NCBI GenBank assembly: GCA_009602725.1 | Contig: WELB01000133.1 | Coordinates: 359,893 to 407,453, forward strand | Source: Spirogloea muscicola | Lineage: Eukaryota; Streptophyta; Zygnematophyceae; Spirogloeales; Spirogloeaceae | DNA: 47,561 nucleotides | Direction of reading: 5' to 3' | In this document: positions 1 through 11,500 of the stretch, piece by piece | How positions within the stretch are numbered: the stretch's first letter is position 1 | Layout of the letters: every line of letters begins with the position of its first letter | Notes under the pieces: model-generated | The model's input: only the letters and a program-made list of their open reading frames with translations | Databases searched by the model: none | Told to the model about the DNA's origin: nothing | Program-made: the position numbers and the translations under genes

Positions 1-3000
1 CGCCGGCGCCGCCGCCGCCATCGCCGAGCCTGACGCCCGCCGCCCGCCGCAGCTTCGAGCTGCTGTCGACCGGCGGCACGGCGGCGGCGCTCGAGGGCGC
101 CGGCCTCCCCGTCACGCGGGTGGAGCAGCTCACCGCCTTCCCGGAGATGGTCAGCCGCCGCCTCCCTAAACCCCAAACCCTGAAACCCAAACCCTGAAGC
201 CGAGCTTGCGGGCAAGGTTCCGACACAGCGGCGGCGGCCCCTGCATTGGCGACGGCAGGCCATGGGTTCGAATCCTGTCACCTTGATGTCCTGGTTTTTC
301 CTTTGGACTGTCTCTTCACCAAATTGCAGCTGGATGGCCGCGTGAAGACCCTTCACCCGGCCGTGCATGGCGGCATCCTGGCGCGCCGGTCGCTGCCAGC
401 CCACATGGCCGCCATCGCGCAGCATGGCATTGGTGGGCACCGTCCTCATGGCTACGAAAGAGCTTATGTCTGATTACAAAGTACGAGACAGCAAACGTAG
501 ATCATTAGTTGCTAAGTACTGCTTTCTCTGGGCTAGCTTTTGTCGGCCACTCTCGGTGGCCAGGCCGCCTCTGACGGGCCCCTGCACGCGCTGGAGCGTG
601 TTGTGCAGCGCCGATCGACGTCGTGGTCGTCAATCTGTACCCGTTCTTCCGCACCGTCACGCGCCCGGGCGGCGCTTCCTTTGGGGAGGGCATCGAGAAC
701 GTCGACATCGGCGGGCCTGCCATGATTCGCGCCGCTGCCAAGGTCCCGCCACCGAGTCTGTGATATATGCTCACTCTTAGGAAATTATCATCAATCATGA
801 ACAACTTATAAGTTGATCAGCCTGTCCAAACTTTCTATCAAGCTGATAAATTGAGACCCAAATCAAAGTGTAAGTGTAGAAGAGTGAAGCACCTCACTGC
901 AAGTCCTTGCTCGCTTGCCCGCCTTGCTGCAGAACCATGAGGACGTGTTGGTGGTCGTGGACCCCGCTGACTACAGCCGAGCCCTGGAGGTGCTGGCCGC
1001 CGAGGGCGCCGTCGACGAGGGCAGTGTGAGCACCAGCGATCGCTTCCGGCGGGAGTTGGCGTGGAAGGCCTACCAGCACACGGCGTCGTATGACGCGCTC
1101 GTCGCCGAGTGGCTGTGGCAGCAGAGCCGGCCAGGTCCGCGGCGCCACTCGTACCAGCGCCAGCGCTGGCCTGACTGGGCACCGGAGCCGGCAGCAGCGA
1201 CATTGACAGCGGCCCCGGCGGCGCCAGCGGCCGGCAGGCAGCGAGGAGAGCGAGGGGGCGGCGTGGGTGCCGCCGCCGAGTCTCACGGTGCCGCTGACGC
1301 TGGCCGCCGGCCTGCGTTACGGTGAGAACCCGCACCAGTCGGCCGCGTTCTACACCGACGGGTCCCTCGATGCCCACAGCGCCGGCGGCGTCGCCACCGC
1401 AGTCCAGCACCATGGCAAGGTTGCACTCAGCTGCACCTTGAGACTGCGCCGCGCCAATGGCAGCTGTTGGCAGCAGCCGCCGCTGTAGGCTGCATGTGCT
1501 GCCCTGCTCCCGTCTGGGCATACGGACACCTAGCTCTTGGTCGAGATATCTAAACAAGATGTAGCTGAGCTGCATTTGGCTATATTATTGCATTATCGCC
1601 TAGTCAGGCTATTCCGTCTGATAACACTTTCTGCCCTGCGAAGGAGATGTCATACAACAACTACCTGGACGCGGATGCTGCATGGAACTGCGCATCCGAG
1701 TTCCGCGAGCCGGCATGTGTGATTGTGAAGCACACCAATCCGTGCGGCGTTGCGGCTAGGCCCGACCTCCTTGAGGCATACCGCCTCGCTGTGATTGCCG
1801 ACCCAGTCAGCGCATTCGGCGGCATTGTGGCATTCAATGCCGAAGTCACCGAGGTCCGCTCTTGGCATACGCCGCTGCAGCATCACCTGCTCTGCCGCGG
1901 CTTCAGTGACAATGGTGCTCCCTTTTCACTAAGCATGGCCATCCTTGCAGGACCTGGCACGGGAGATACGTGAGTTCCGGAGCCCAGCGGATGGCGAGTC
2001 GCGCATGTTCTACGAGATCGTGATAGCGCCCAAGTACTCGGAACGTGGCCTGGAGGTGCTCAAGGGCAAGTCCAAGACGCTGCGCATTCTGGAGGCATGC
2101 CCGAGCGCCAAGGGCCGCCGCTCACTTCGGCAAGTCGCCGGCGGCTGGTTGCTGCAGGCACGGATGCCTGGCCCCCAGCCACCCCCCTCTGCTCTCATCC
2201 ATCCCCCTCCTCCCTCCTACTTTCTCCAGCAACAAGCTATAATTGATTGTTTGATTGATGAGTGATAATTGAAAGTTGTTGCAAGTCCTACAGTCAAGCT
2301 TTGCGAACTTGCCTGTCTCTCTCCTCTCATGGTTGCATCTCTCTGATTGACGGCATCATGGACACTAACTCAATGACTGCGCTGTGTTGTGTCTGCAGGA
2401 CTCTGACGACCTTGTGCCGGACGACCTGAACTTTAAGGTGGTGACCACAAAGGTGCCGACAACAGAGGAGGTGGCTGACGCCAAGTTTGCATGGCTCTGT
2501 GTCAAGCACGTGAAGAGCAATGCCATCACTATTGCCAAGGTGCGCTTTTTGCCGCTTCTTTGCGGCAAGCCAGGCCGTTGATTGTGGGTAATGTGCAATG
2601 CGATGTGATTATCCTCTAGTTCCTACAAGCCTAGTACCTCACTGCCACATCTTTTCCGACTGGGTCGTCGATGTGTGAGCAGAATGCTCGAATGCTGGGC
2701 ATGGGCAGCGGTCAGCCGAACCGCGTCAAGAGCTGCCAGATTGCACTGGAGAAGGCTGGCGACGCTGCTCGTGGCGCTGCGCTCGCCAGCGATGCATTCT
2801 TTCCCTTTGGTGACCACCATCCCAAGCCACTGCCGCCATCTTAAGCCTCTCAAGGGAGCATGAGCAGCACCGCCTCGCTGACCACGTGCTGAAGACTACA
2901 TCTAAGTGTCATACTAATCCCAAGTGTTGTACTTCATTATTATTAAAAAGGCCGTATTGGCGCTTTGGCTGGGCGCAGCGTGGGGCGACGCTGTGGAGGA

Positions 3001-3130
3001 GGCCTGCAAGGCGGGGTTGTCTGTGATTGCGCAACCTGGCGGCAGCTTGCGAGACCAGGACGCAATCGACTGCTGCAACCAATATGGGGTTGCGATGCTC
3101 TTCACGGGCACACGACACTTCCGCCACTGA
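1..3130 (+). CDS. purH: Bifunctional AICAR transformylase / IMP cyclohydrolase (ATIC, PurH), 5' partial
   Basis: This enzyme catalyses the last two steps of de novo IMP synthesis: formyl transfer to AICAR, then ring closure by the N-terminal MGS-like domain. Ten exons fit in phase: 1-149, 330-432, 609-742, 933-1134, 1238-1419, 1644-1853, 1951-2157, 2399-2539, 2683-2809 and 2979-3130, stop TGA 3128-3130. They give about 535 codons, so roughly 60 N-terminal residues of the usual plant length (possibly with a transit peptide) lie off the window. Recognisable blocks in order are [69 protein letters not shown] (transformylase site), [20 protein letters not shown], a PGGS loop and the C-terminal HFRH. 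Intron 7 (2158-2398) has a GC donor after CTGCAG. Exon 1 may really begin after the AG at 49-50 or 51-52. The final exon/gene end converges on the coiled-coil gene. Confidence 0.96.
164..199 (+). repeat. Degenerate telomere-like tract in purH intron 1
   Basis: The tract reads as degenerate CCCTAAA/CCCTGAA units (CCCTAAACCCCAAACCC then TGAAACCC repeats). CCCTAAA is the plant-type telomere unit. It sits only about 15 bp into intron 1 and directly precedes the tRNA-like segment at 213-285. It could be an interstitial telomere scar or a telo-box-like element; the sequence does not decide. Confidence 0.6.
213..285 (+). other. tRNA-like / pol III promoter-like segment (possible SINE head) in purH intron 1
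   Basis: The segment is 73 nt, tRNA length. Its ends CAAGGTT and CACCTTG pair at 6 of 7 positions. A T-arm is well formed at 262-278, with loop TTCGAAT inside the B-box match GGGTTCGAATCC. An A-box-like ACAGCGG lies near 227-231. The anticodon arm does not fold canonically (CCTGC/GCAGG enclose a 10-nt loop), so it is not called a functional tRNA. A decayed tRNA or the head of a tRNA-derived SINE is more likely. Confidence 0.45.
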
Positions 3131-3622
3131 AGACTGTCGCCACTGTCACCGCTGCCATTGCCACCAGCCGCTTGCTCATTTTGCCCTTGACCTTGCCGAG
3201 GCTGCCCCATTGGCGGCCATCATTTTAAACCTGGGTAGCCTTAGCCGGCCCGTCCTCAATCCTGCTAGTAGTGGCATTCAGCTAGCTCGCTTGAGGCCCC
3301 TTGCTCTAAAGCAACGACAGCAGTCCCCAATGCTCTAGCTTAGACTTCACGCAGAGCTATGCAAGAGCACCTGTGCGCTTTGAAACTCATTCATAGTGGT
3401 CACTCATACCGATACTGCTAAGATGGACATTGGGTTGTGGATGCTGATGAGCGACATCATTGCATGCTTACGGGGACACAGCATCATTTCATGCTGCAGG
3501 TATCACCAGCAGAAGTATGAGCCAGCAGCAGCCTCAAGAATGAATCCAATGGCACAAGAGTATTATCAGATCAAAGCACCGCTGCTTTGCCAGAAGCAGA
3601 GCCAGGCCGACAGGCACTGACG
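3131..3622. other. Intergenic, convergent 3' ends
   Basis: About 490 bp separate the purH stop from the coiled-coil gene stop on the other strand. No conserved reading frame or repeat of the families found elsewhere is visible; the region should hold both 3' UTRs. Confidence 0.5.
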
Positions 3623-6600
3623 TTAATGGGCAATGCTGGCCTCCGAGCCTGAGCGCGGCATCTTGAAGGCGTGGCCGAAGATGACATTATTGGAGAGGAG
3701 TGAGGGGGTGCTGGCACGCGGCCGTGCCAGCAGGCTCTCGGCGGCTGCCAGCAGACCAGATGCCGCTGCCGTCATGCCGCCGCTACCGGCAGGAAGGACG
3801 GGCTGGAGCTTGCGCTTGCGCCCACCTTCCGGTGCTGCTGCTGCAGATCGCAGCTTAGCGCCGTCACCTGTGACGGTCATTGCCGAGGATGTCGAGTGAC
3901 CCTTGTTGGAGTCACTTGCAACTGGCATCCTGTCATCGCCACCAGTGCTTGGCTCTGCCACAGTGGCAGCCTTTGGCATGCCTGTCCCCGTGCCACTATC
4001 ACCTTTTCCACCATCACCTCTGTAGCCGTCTTCGTGCTGTGGCCGTTTTGCCTCATCATTGGTTGACTCGTTCGTGTGAAGTGGCCTTAAGGGCGGCCTG
4101 TTGGCCTTCACCTGAGGCAGCAAGGTACCAGCAGTGGTAAGGTCAGGCTGTGTTAGCACTGTAGTAAGGACATTCACTTAAGCGCACGCGGTTACACACA
4201 GCTTCTATGTAGCCAATCATGCAAGTGAGAATGTTCTCTTGACTATAAACTCTGCAAGCAGTGGCCAAATTGTATACAGTATATGACACAGAAAGTGTCG
4301 CAGACTTCACTATGAATGAAGTAGCACAAAACTCCACATTCACATCGTTACTTAACAGAAGCTTTCATTAGTCTGCTCTGCAGTCATGGTTAAGAACGGC
4401 TTGACATCAAGAACGAGCAAGACCAGTGGCAGCTGAAGGTGGTGCCAAGTCGTAAGCTCAACCAGAATGGCACCCTGACCTTTGCAGGAGCCTTCTTGGC
4501 AGGCGCTCGCTTTCGTGGTGGCGAGTAGATCGGCTCGTCCTCGTCCACCTCTGCTGCTGACGGCCGTCGCCTCCGCTTAGCAGCTGCCTTGGCGTGCTCT
4601 GCGTTCTGCAATGGCATTGCCCGTAGCAACATGGGATGCTGCAGTTAGACATGCTGCGCTTGCAGCAGTGGGGCAGGCCGTTGCCAGCTGCGTTGCGAGC
4701 GTCGGTTGGCAGTGCAGGTACAAGGGCTGACGAGAAGCCGCACCGTGCGTGCCATCTTCTCCTCGAGCTCGGTGTAGAGCTTCCGCAGATCGCCGTTCTC
4801 AGACCGCAGGCTCGCGAGGCGCGCGCGCGCTGCCTGCAGCTCGCCCTCGGCGCGCTGCGCCGCCATCGCCAGCCGCTCGTGCTCGTTCAGCGCCGCCGCG
4901 GACACCTCCTGCTCCTGCTCAGTCGCCCTTACACCGGCGGCGACGGGGCCTGCCTCCCGCTGCGCTGCGAGTTCCCGCTGCGTCGCCTCGAGCTCCGCCT
5001 CAGTCTGCGCCAGCCGCTGCTGCATGCGCCTCTTTTCCTGCCGGCAGCATTCAAAACAATCATCAGCTGCCTGATCGCTCGCTGTCAAGAGCAGCTAACT
5101 TTCCAGCGATGACCGTGGTGGTTGCCGGTGCTCACGGCTGAGGCTGCGGCGCAACGTGCCATCAGCTCGTCCGTCTTGCCGGTGGCATGCGCCTGCTCGC
5201 CGCGCTCTGCCTTCAGCTCCTCCACCACGTCGCGGAGCTCCTGGCGTGCTGCAGCCAGCTCTGCTCGGCAGCGCCCCAGCTCTGAAGCTAGCTTCCGCTG
5301 CCGACGTGCAACTCATGGACGTCGTGTAAGTTGGCTGCACTGGCCTTGGCATGTTACCATTGGCATTAACAACGGCACGGTGGGACCAGGCAGCGCCCCT
5401 GTGCACCTTCTGAGCCTTCAGGTCACGCAGCGCTTCGTCGAGCTCCTCGATACGCGCGCGCGCCTCAACAAGCTCCACGCTCGCCAGGGCCTCAGCGACG
5501 TCCTGCTCCTCCCGACGGCGCCAGTCCTGCTGAGCCGCCGCAAGCTCCGCCTCCCTGGCGGCAGCCGAATGCCAGGCTGTGTCAGTGGCCTCTATGCGCC
5601 TTCAGCGGGATGCGCATCCATGGCAGCCATGACTGGAGCTCTCAGCAGCCGACCTGCTGGTAGCAGCAGCCTCCATGGAGCGCAGCCGCTCCTCGAGCGC
5701 CCCTCGCTCCACACGCGCCGCAGCGAGCTGCACCTCCGCCCGCTCCGCCTTGCCCTCCGCCTGCCGGGCCTGCCGCTGGCCGCGGTCGGCCGCCTCGACG
5801 GCCCTGGCGAGCTGCCGGCCTCGCTCGTCGCTCTCGGCCTCTGCGGCCGCCCGCCGCGCCTCCGCATCTGCATGGCGCTGCGCCGCGAGCCGGACATGGG
5901 TCTCGAGCTGCTCTGCGAGCTCCTGCCGCTGGTCCTGAGAGACGCAGAGAATGCCATTGCAGCAGCCGTCAGCATCGGGACACACAGATCCCCAGCGAGT
6001 CACGCAATGGGTCGTCAGCGCCACTGCATCGCATGTCTCTGACCTTGCCCGCGGCGAGCAGCGCCTCCAGGACGCTGCATCTGTCGTCCAGGACCTCGCG
6101 CTCGTCTTCCGCTCGGCCTGCAGCGGCAGTCGCACGGCTCAGCTCGAACAGTCGACGTGCCAATTGCCAATAGATTTAAGACTCAGCAGGACCGCCGAGG
6201 TGCCAGCAGCCATGGCGGCAGCTGGCGCTTTGCCGCACCGAGCTGGAAGCGCAGGAGGTGCACAGCCTGGCGGTGCTGCCCGAGCTCGCTGCGCAGGCGC
6301 GCGGCCTCGTACGCGCGCTCGGCGTCCCGCACCTCCGCCTGCTGCGCCACCTGCGCCCACGCCATCTCCTGGCCAGGTGAAGGCGTGAAGCCAGCGAAAC
6401 TCTTCGTCGTCAAGAACGGCTGCGGCGGCGGCGGCGGCGGCGGCGGCGGCCTGCAGACCAGCGTCAGGGCGTCCCGGAGCTCCTCGCGCTCGAGCGCCCA
6501 CTGGTCGTCGCGCAACTGCAGCTTGCCCTCCAGCACCTGCACCAGCGCCGTCGCGTCGGCCGCCGGCGCCGCCGGACGCGCCGCCGCCGCCGACNGACGG

Positions 6601-6854
6601 TTGGCGATCCCGCGGCACCACGGGGCCGGCGGCAGCGGCGGCGGCGGCGGTGGCGGCGGCGGCGGCGGCGGCGATGGGACGCCTGGAGGAGGGAGGTGGG
6701 GAGGGGGGGCCTGCAGCAGGTGGACGGCCACTGTGAGCCGTCCGATGGGGCTCTCGTAGAGCCGTCGATGCAAATAGCTGGGCGACCAACTGAGGTCCGA
6801 GATTAATTTCGAATATTCAAATATCGAAACCGCCCTCTTTGCGACAACGGTCAT
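3623..6854 (-). CDS. Coiled-coil protein with basic, proline-punctuated C-terminal tail, function unknown
   Basis: Exons by splice sites and phase, in transcript order: 6854-6459 (start uncertain), 6368-6239, 6117-6044, 5934-5654, 5554-5407, 5297-5136, 5037-4732 (or 4744), 4605-4480 and 4111-3623, stop TAA at 3625-3623. They give about 703 residues if the most upstream in-frame ATG is used. The N-terminal part is proline-rich low complexity and contains an ambiguous base at 6595, so the true start may be lower. The next ~380 residues are an almost uninterrupted Ala/Glu/Arg/Leu coiled coil (for example DEREVLDDRCSVLEALL, EALASVELVEARARIEELDE, RQELRDVVEELKAE). Next come a bipartite nuclear-localisation-like cluster (KRRRRPSA, then PPRKRAPAKKAPAK) and a Ser/Gly/Pro-rich tail ending in GSEASIAH. 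No catalytic domain is visible. A nuclear filament role (synaptonemal or lamina-like) is only a guess; a kinesin or golgin tail is also possible. Confidence 0.75.
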
Positions 6855-7018
6855 CTGGGCCTGCCCCCGTCCAGCCAGCCGCGGCCCCCCGCTGCGTGTG
6901 AATGCGCCTCGAGGACTCTGCTGTGCTGTTCACACGCCACAGCCTGAACCGGGTGGTCTTCGCGTATATTTGCGTGTATTGATTACGTCTTACAGATGTG
7001 GAATGCTTGCCGTTCACA

Positions 7019-7110
7019 CAAAAGAGAAGAAAGAGCTCGCCCATTGAGGATAGGGGCTGGATCAGCCAGCCCAAAAAAGAATGAGCAGAGTACAAGAGAA
7101 GCGCTTCCAA
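7019..7110 (+). repeat. Hairpin repeat family A, long subfamily copy
   Basis: The core GGGCTGG-ATCAG-CCAGCCC (7054-7072) forms a 7-bp stem. It is flanked by CGCCCATTGAGGATAG upstream and AAAAAAGAATGAGCAGAG downstream. The same core and flanks occur in reverse orientation at 21121-21262 and 47206-47352. Confidence 0.85.
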
Positions 7111-7237
7111 GTTGACTGACAAAAGCAGTGATGGACGAGTCTTGCTTTTCCTACTTCCTCTTCTTCTGATGCATGGCCGGGCCTAGCTGGCGGTGTGCTG
7201 GTGAAGGCAATTCGGTCCGACTTGCAAGACGTATTCT

Positions 7238-7413
7238 GCATGCTGGCCCTGCTTTGGGTGCCGCTTCAGGACACCGGCAGGGCGACCCTGCCCTGCTGCT
7301 CATTCCAACTTGCAGCTAGCTATCCATCAGGAATCAAAGAGAGGCTGTTCATAGTTGCCACTTATTTTGCATGCTGGCCGTGCCCTGGCTGCCGCCTTAG
7401 GCTGTAGGTGGGG
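7238..7413. repeat. Diverged direct duplication (two units ~128 bp apart)
   Basis: TGCATGCTGGCC(C/G)TGC followed by ...GGGCGAC appears at 7238-7286 and again at 7367-7413. The intervening sequence has partial similarity. No coding content was recognised, and the relation to the family A copies on either side is unknown. Confidence 0.5.
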
Positions 7414-7671
7414 CGACTCTTCTCCAGCCGCTAAAATTTCTTCCTTGCGGCTGCTGACATGGCATTATTAAACGGCCACCTCAATTTACCTGCTCTCAGT
7501 GGTATTCGCCTTCTGACTCCTCTAGACCTTGTTTGATCGGAAGTTGGGCTGTCATTTCACATCGTAAACCTCCTTAAAAGAACTTCTTCAACGTCTGCTG
7601 AGCGGTTGGCGTTTTAGTGCCGGAAAAGCCTTCACTGACCTGCCTAAGTCTATTAAAGAGCACTTTCTTTT

Positions 7672-7785
7672 GGAAGAGCTACTTTTGGCTGGCCTTTCAT
7701 AACCACCACTTGGAAGAAAGACGCTTCCAGGAGAGGGCGATGGCTGTGAGAGGCCAGCCACCTCTTGGAAGGGCTTCTCTCTCCT
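7672..7785. repeat. Fold-back pair of family A hairpin repeats
   Basis: A reverse copy (TTTTGGCTGGCCTTTCAT, about 7680-7700) is followed after about 40 bp by a forward copy (GATGGCTGTGAGAGGCCAGCC, about 7739-7759). The pair is bounded by TTGGAAG / CTTCC arms, so the whole unit could fold into one long hairpin. The first stem pair in the forward copy is T-A instead of G-C. Confidence 0.75.
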
Positions 7786-8539
7786 TCTTGGCTAAAGCCA
7801 TCCTTCTCTCTTAGAGGGTGGTGGCTGGGAAGGGCCAGTTTTGGGCATGGGAAGTAGACAGGCATAGCTCCAATGTGAAGGTGCACACCACTAGACAGAG
7901 CAAGATTGGTCACTTTTCCATCAGAGCTGATTGTGCCTGGAATCTGAAAGTAAGCCAGTCCAGGACCGTATTTGAGAGAGTAGGAGAGGGGCAACACCGC
8001 TTGGGGCGCGTGAGAGCAGGATTGTTGCTAGACTTGCACTCCTGTAAGCAGAGAGGAGGCGTGTAGTGCACATGACTTCATCTCCTGACATTTACCAACC
8101 TGAGAACTTTGTGGCTTGCATAGCCCAGAGCCAGAGTTAGACACACTGGAGGACCTCGTTGAGGTCACAGGAAGGTCTTGCTTTTCCCTAAGCGCACAGC
8201 TGAAAGCTCGTGGCTCAGTGAACCCGTGGTCCTCCAGCAGCCGCAGAGCTGTTGGATGGGCAGAAGTGTGTGTGTCACATGACATGCACAACCTTGTTGA
8301 GCACTGGAAGCACTGACCCCAGCTCCTTTGGCATTGTCCTCCGTTTACAGTCAGTGGATGCTCGCATTGCCCATCAACTAAAATCAAACATCACAAACAA
8401 ATGATGAAGACAAGCATCACAAGTACAGAAGTGGCAACCACAGCATAAGATTAGCGATTTTGCATCACATGTTGTGAGGAGTAGTAATCTGGTGTATTGC
8501 AGGAAGCTCCACCCTCAGCGTGCCTTCTAGTCCTCAATG

Positions 8540-11500
8540 TTACAATATGGAGTCCCGAACCAACATTGCGCCTGGGCGGATGCAGAGGTCACTCATATCT
8601 GAACTATTGCTAATTTGCAGATTATTCTCGTTGGCAAGGTGCAGCATGCATATGAAGCAGAGGTGCACAGAGATGTCCTCAAGGGGCGCAGCCGAGCAAT
8701 CCTCCGGGAACTGCTGGAGCAGGCTGCGGAAGGACAAGCCTTCACCCTGCTGCACGGTCTCGCCCTCATTAACCACTTCGCCGTCCCCCTCCTACAATCA
8801 GCAAGGATGATGGAGTGCCTCAGTACTGCTACGGCTTGGGCATCTCGACCGGCACCTCTGCACAATGTGATGTAGCAGCTGCCAAGCTGGCCATGAGAAT
8901 GGGAGCTTACATCTGCAGTGGTGTCTGGCGTCATCTTTTGCAGCTTGGTCCACAGTGTCTCCTTGAGGGCCTTCACATCCACTTGCTTGGACGCGCGGGC
9001 ATAGTGGATGTCAACCTTCTCTACCTGCAAAATACGGTAAGATTGCCAAGTATGGTATCAAACGATGACTAGGAGCAACGAGTAAGCACCATTGAGGACT
9101 CTGGACTTCCTGTGGCTACTTCTGATCCTATGGACACTAATAGGCACTATAGTCTGCCCCAGTGCCACGTACATGAGCACAAGTCACACCTAATTGTGCT
9201 CAGCCATACCCAATTGGCAGTAATGCTCCGTGTATTTGGATCCTCACCTTCCGGGGCTGCGGGAGGAAGTCGTCAACCTCGCTGTGCTCCTCATCGCCCA
9301 GGTCCCACATTGTCGGTCCATCGAAGGGGCTGTTGCTGCCAGCATGGCCATTGTCCATTTCTATACCATCGCGATACCCATCATAATCTCTGTGACTGAG
9401 TGGGCCTTCTTGTCCCCAGGCCCGGCGTGCCCCTCTCTGCCTGCTCCTCCGCCTCACGCACTGCAGTCCGAAACAATCCAAATTAGTACAAGTTCTGCAA
9501 GTAAAAAGCAAGATAACGCAGGTATATCAGGACAGCGGCAGCACTTGACAAGGAGGGCGTAGATGGGTTCACTGGTACATGTTAGACCTCAAGATGGTTG
9601 CTCGATGGATAGCTATAATGGCACGGGCTGACGGCCATGCAGCAATAGTGCCCACTAGATAACGTGTTGGCAATAGTATTGGAGGATGCAACCAGGACCA
9701 TGGTTGTCAACACGAGAAGTCTAGGTAATGGGGTCCAAAACCTCTGGCTGTGATATGGCTGTAAGGCAAGGAGGATGAGCAGAGGCCAAACCAGGACACT
9801 GGGCCGGAAGTAGAGGCGGACAAGGTTGAGTGGCTGATTGTGGCCTCCAGGCGGCAGCAGCGTGTTAGCAACCGCCGTGGCCGTAGACCGGGCCAGGAGC
9901 GTCTCACGCGGGTCCTCGGGCGGTGCGAACGCGGCCACGTCCACGGCACTAAGGTCGTAGAAATCGATGTAGGCTGGCTGCTTCCGCTCGCGCCTGGCCT
10001 TCCTGGCGGCCTGATCTGCTTGCATGCCAGACCCACGTGACAATCCTGATGACTTTAAACAAATTGAACCTAAAATGTAGACGAGACCAAGCATGCAACA
10101 ACCAATTGTGGAATTTCCCCCTGCTTGGAAGACAGCACTGCAAGCCTCAGGCAGTCCACCTGCAGCATATTTATATCATACAGTAACTGTGATGTAATAT
10201 AATAAATTGAAGATTATGTTAATGTTATTGATCGGTGCACGCTTGCTCCAAGGCCCCGCACCTCGAGGCCTGAGGTGAGGCCAGGGATCGCGGCCAGACT
10301 TGGAGGGTGCCGTGAGGCCGAGGCTGGCGGCCAGCCACTCGATCGCCCGCCGCTGCGTTGCCAGCTGGCCGGACTCGTCCTCCTCGCCGATCTCTGAATC
10401 AGAGGCCCCGTCCTGTGCCATGCATGGCACGACGGCAGGAGTCAGGCCACGGCAGTAAGCCAAGACGCCACGCATGGGCAGTGTGCAGCCCTGCCGGCAT
10501 GCCAGATCGCAGCATGCAGTCTCGCCAATACCTCGCGTACGCCCTCCATGTCAGCATCGACCCCACCGTCAGAGGCCGCCACCGTTGTCCCGCCGCCATC
10601 GCCAGGTTCGTGGTCCCAGTCGGGGGGATCCCAGTCACCGGCAGCGTCAGAGGGCTCGACGGCGTCCATGGCAGTGCCACAGTCTGGTCCTACATCGGGC
10701 TCTGCGGCAGCGCTGCCGAGCTGCCGCTGGGCCTGCAGAGCTCCGTCCACGTCAGCCTCTGCCGCTGAGCACCCGGCCGCAGCGGCCGCCGCTCGGCGCG
10801 GGTCGTCGAGGAGCGCCACGATCTCGTCCAGCGCCGGGCTGATCTCAGTCTCTGCGTCGGCCGCTGCCAGCACGGCTTGCACCTCCTTCCAAGCAAACGA
10901 GAGGTCAACGACATCGTCGCCGCCGCCGCCGGCGTGGTCGGCCGAAGGCGCAGCCGGCGTCTGGTCAGGGACCTCGAGCGAGTCGAAGACCAGCTCGCAG
11001 CCGCGGTGGACGCTGAGTGTGTGGAGCAACAGGCCGCGCGCGCCGCCCTCGTCAAACTGCGCCTGCGTCTGGTGGAAGAGCGGGTCCACGCTGAACGCCA
11101 CTGGAGGGCCCGCCGGCGCAGCGGCGGCGCGACGGAGCATCAGCACAGCTGGAGGATCTCAAGTGGCAGCTGGAGCAGCGCAGGCTGCCGAGTGGGCGGC
11201 GGGAATGGCCGGCGTCACTGCCGCGCCGCGGGCGACGGAGCGCATGGCAACTCACGGTCATACTTCTTGACGTTCAGCGCCTCTGGCGGCTCCAGCGTCG
11301 CCGAGGGGCAGGCGAGCTGCGGGCCCGGACAGGGAGCGCCAAGCCTTAGCCATGGCTGGCCAAGGACCGAATGCGCTGTATGACGGCGGCAAGCCCCCGT
11401 AGGCGGCACTTGGACGGAGCCCAGACTGATGGCTGTGGGAGCTCGCACCTTCTTGGAGACCTTGCGCTTTGCGCCAGACTCGTCGTCGTCCTCGCCAGAG

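Noticed and set aside
213-285. Functional tRNA gene
   Set aside because: The anticodon arm cannot form a 5-bp stem with 7-nt loop and the D-arm is poor, so it was kept only as a tRNA-like segment.
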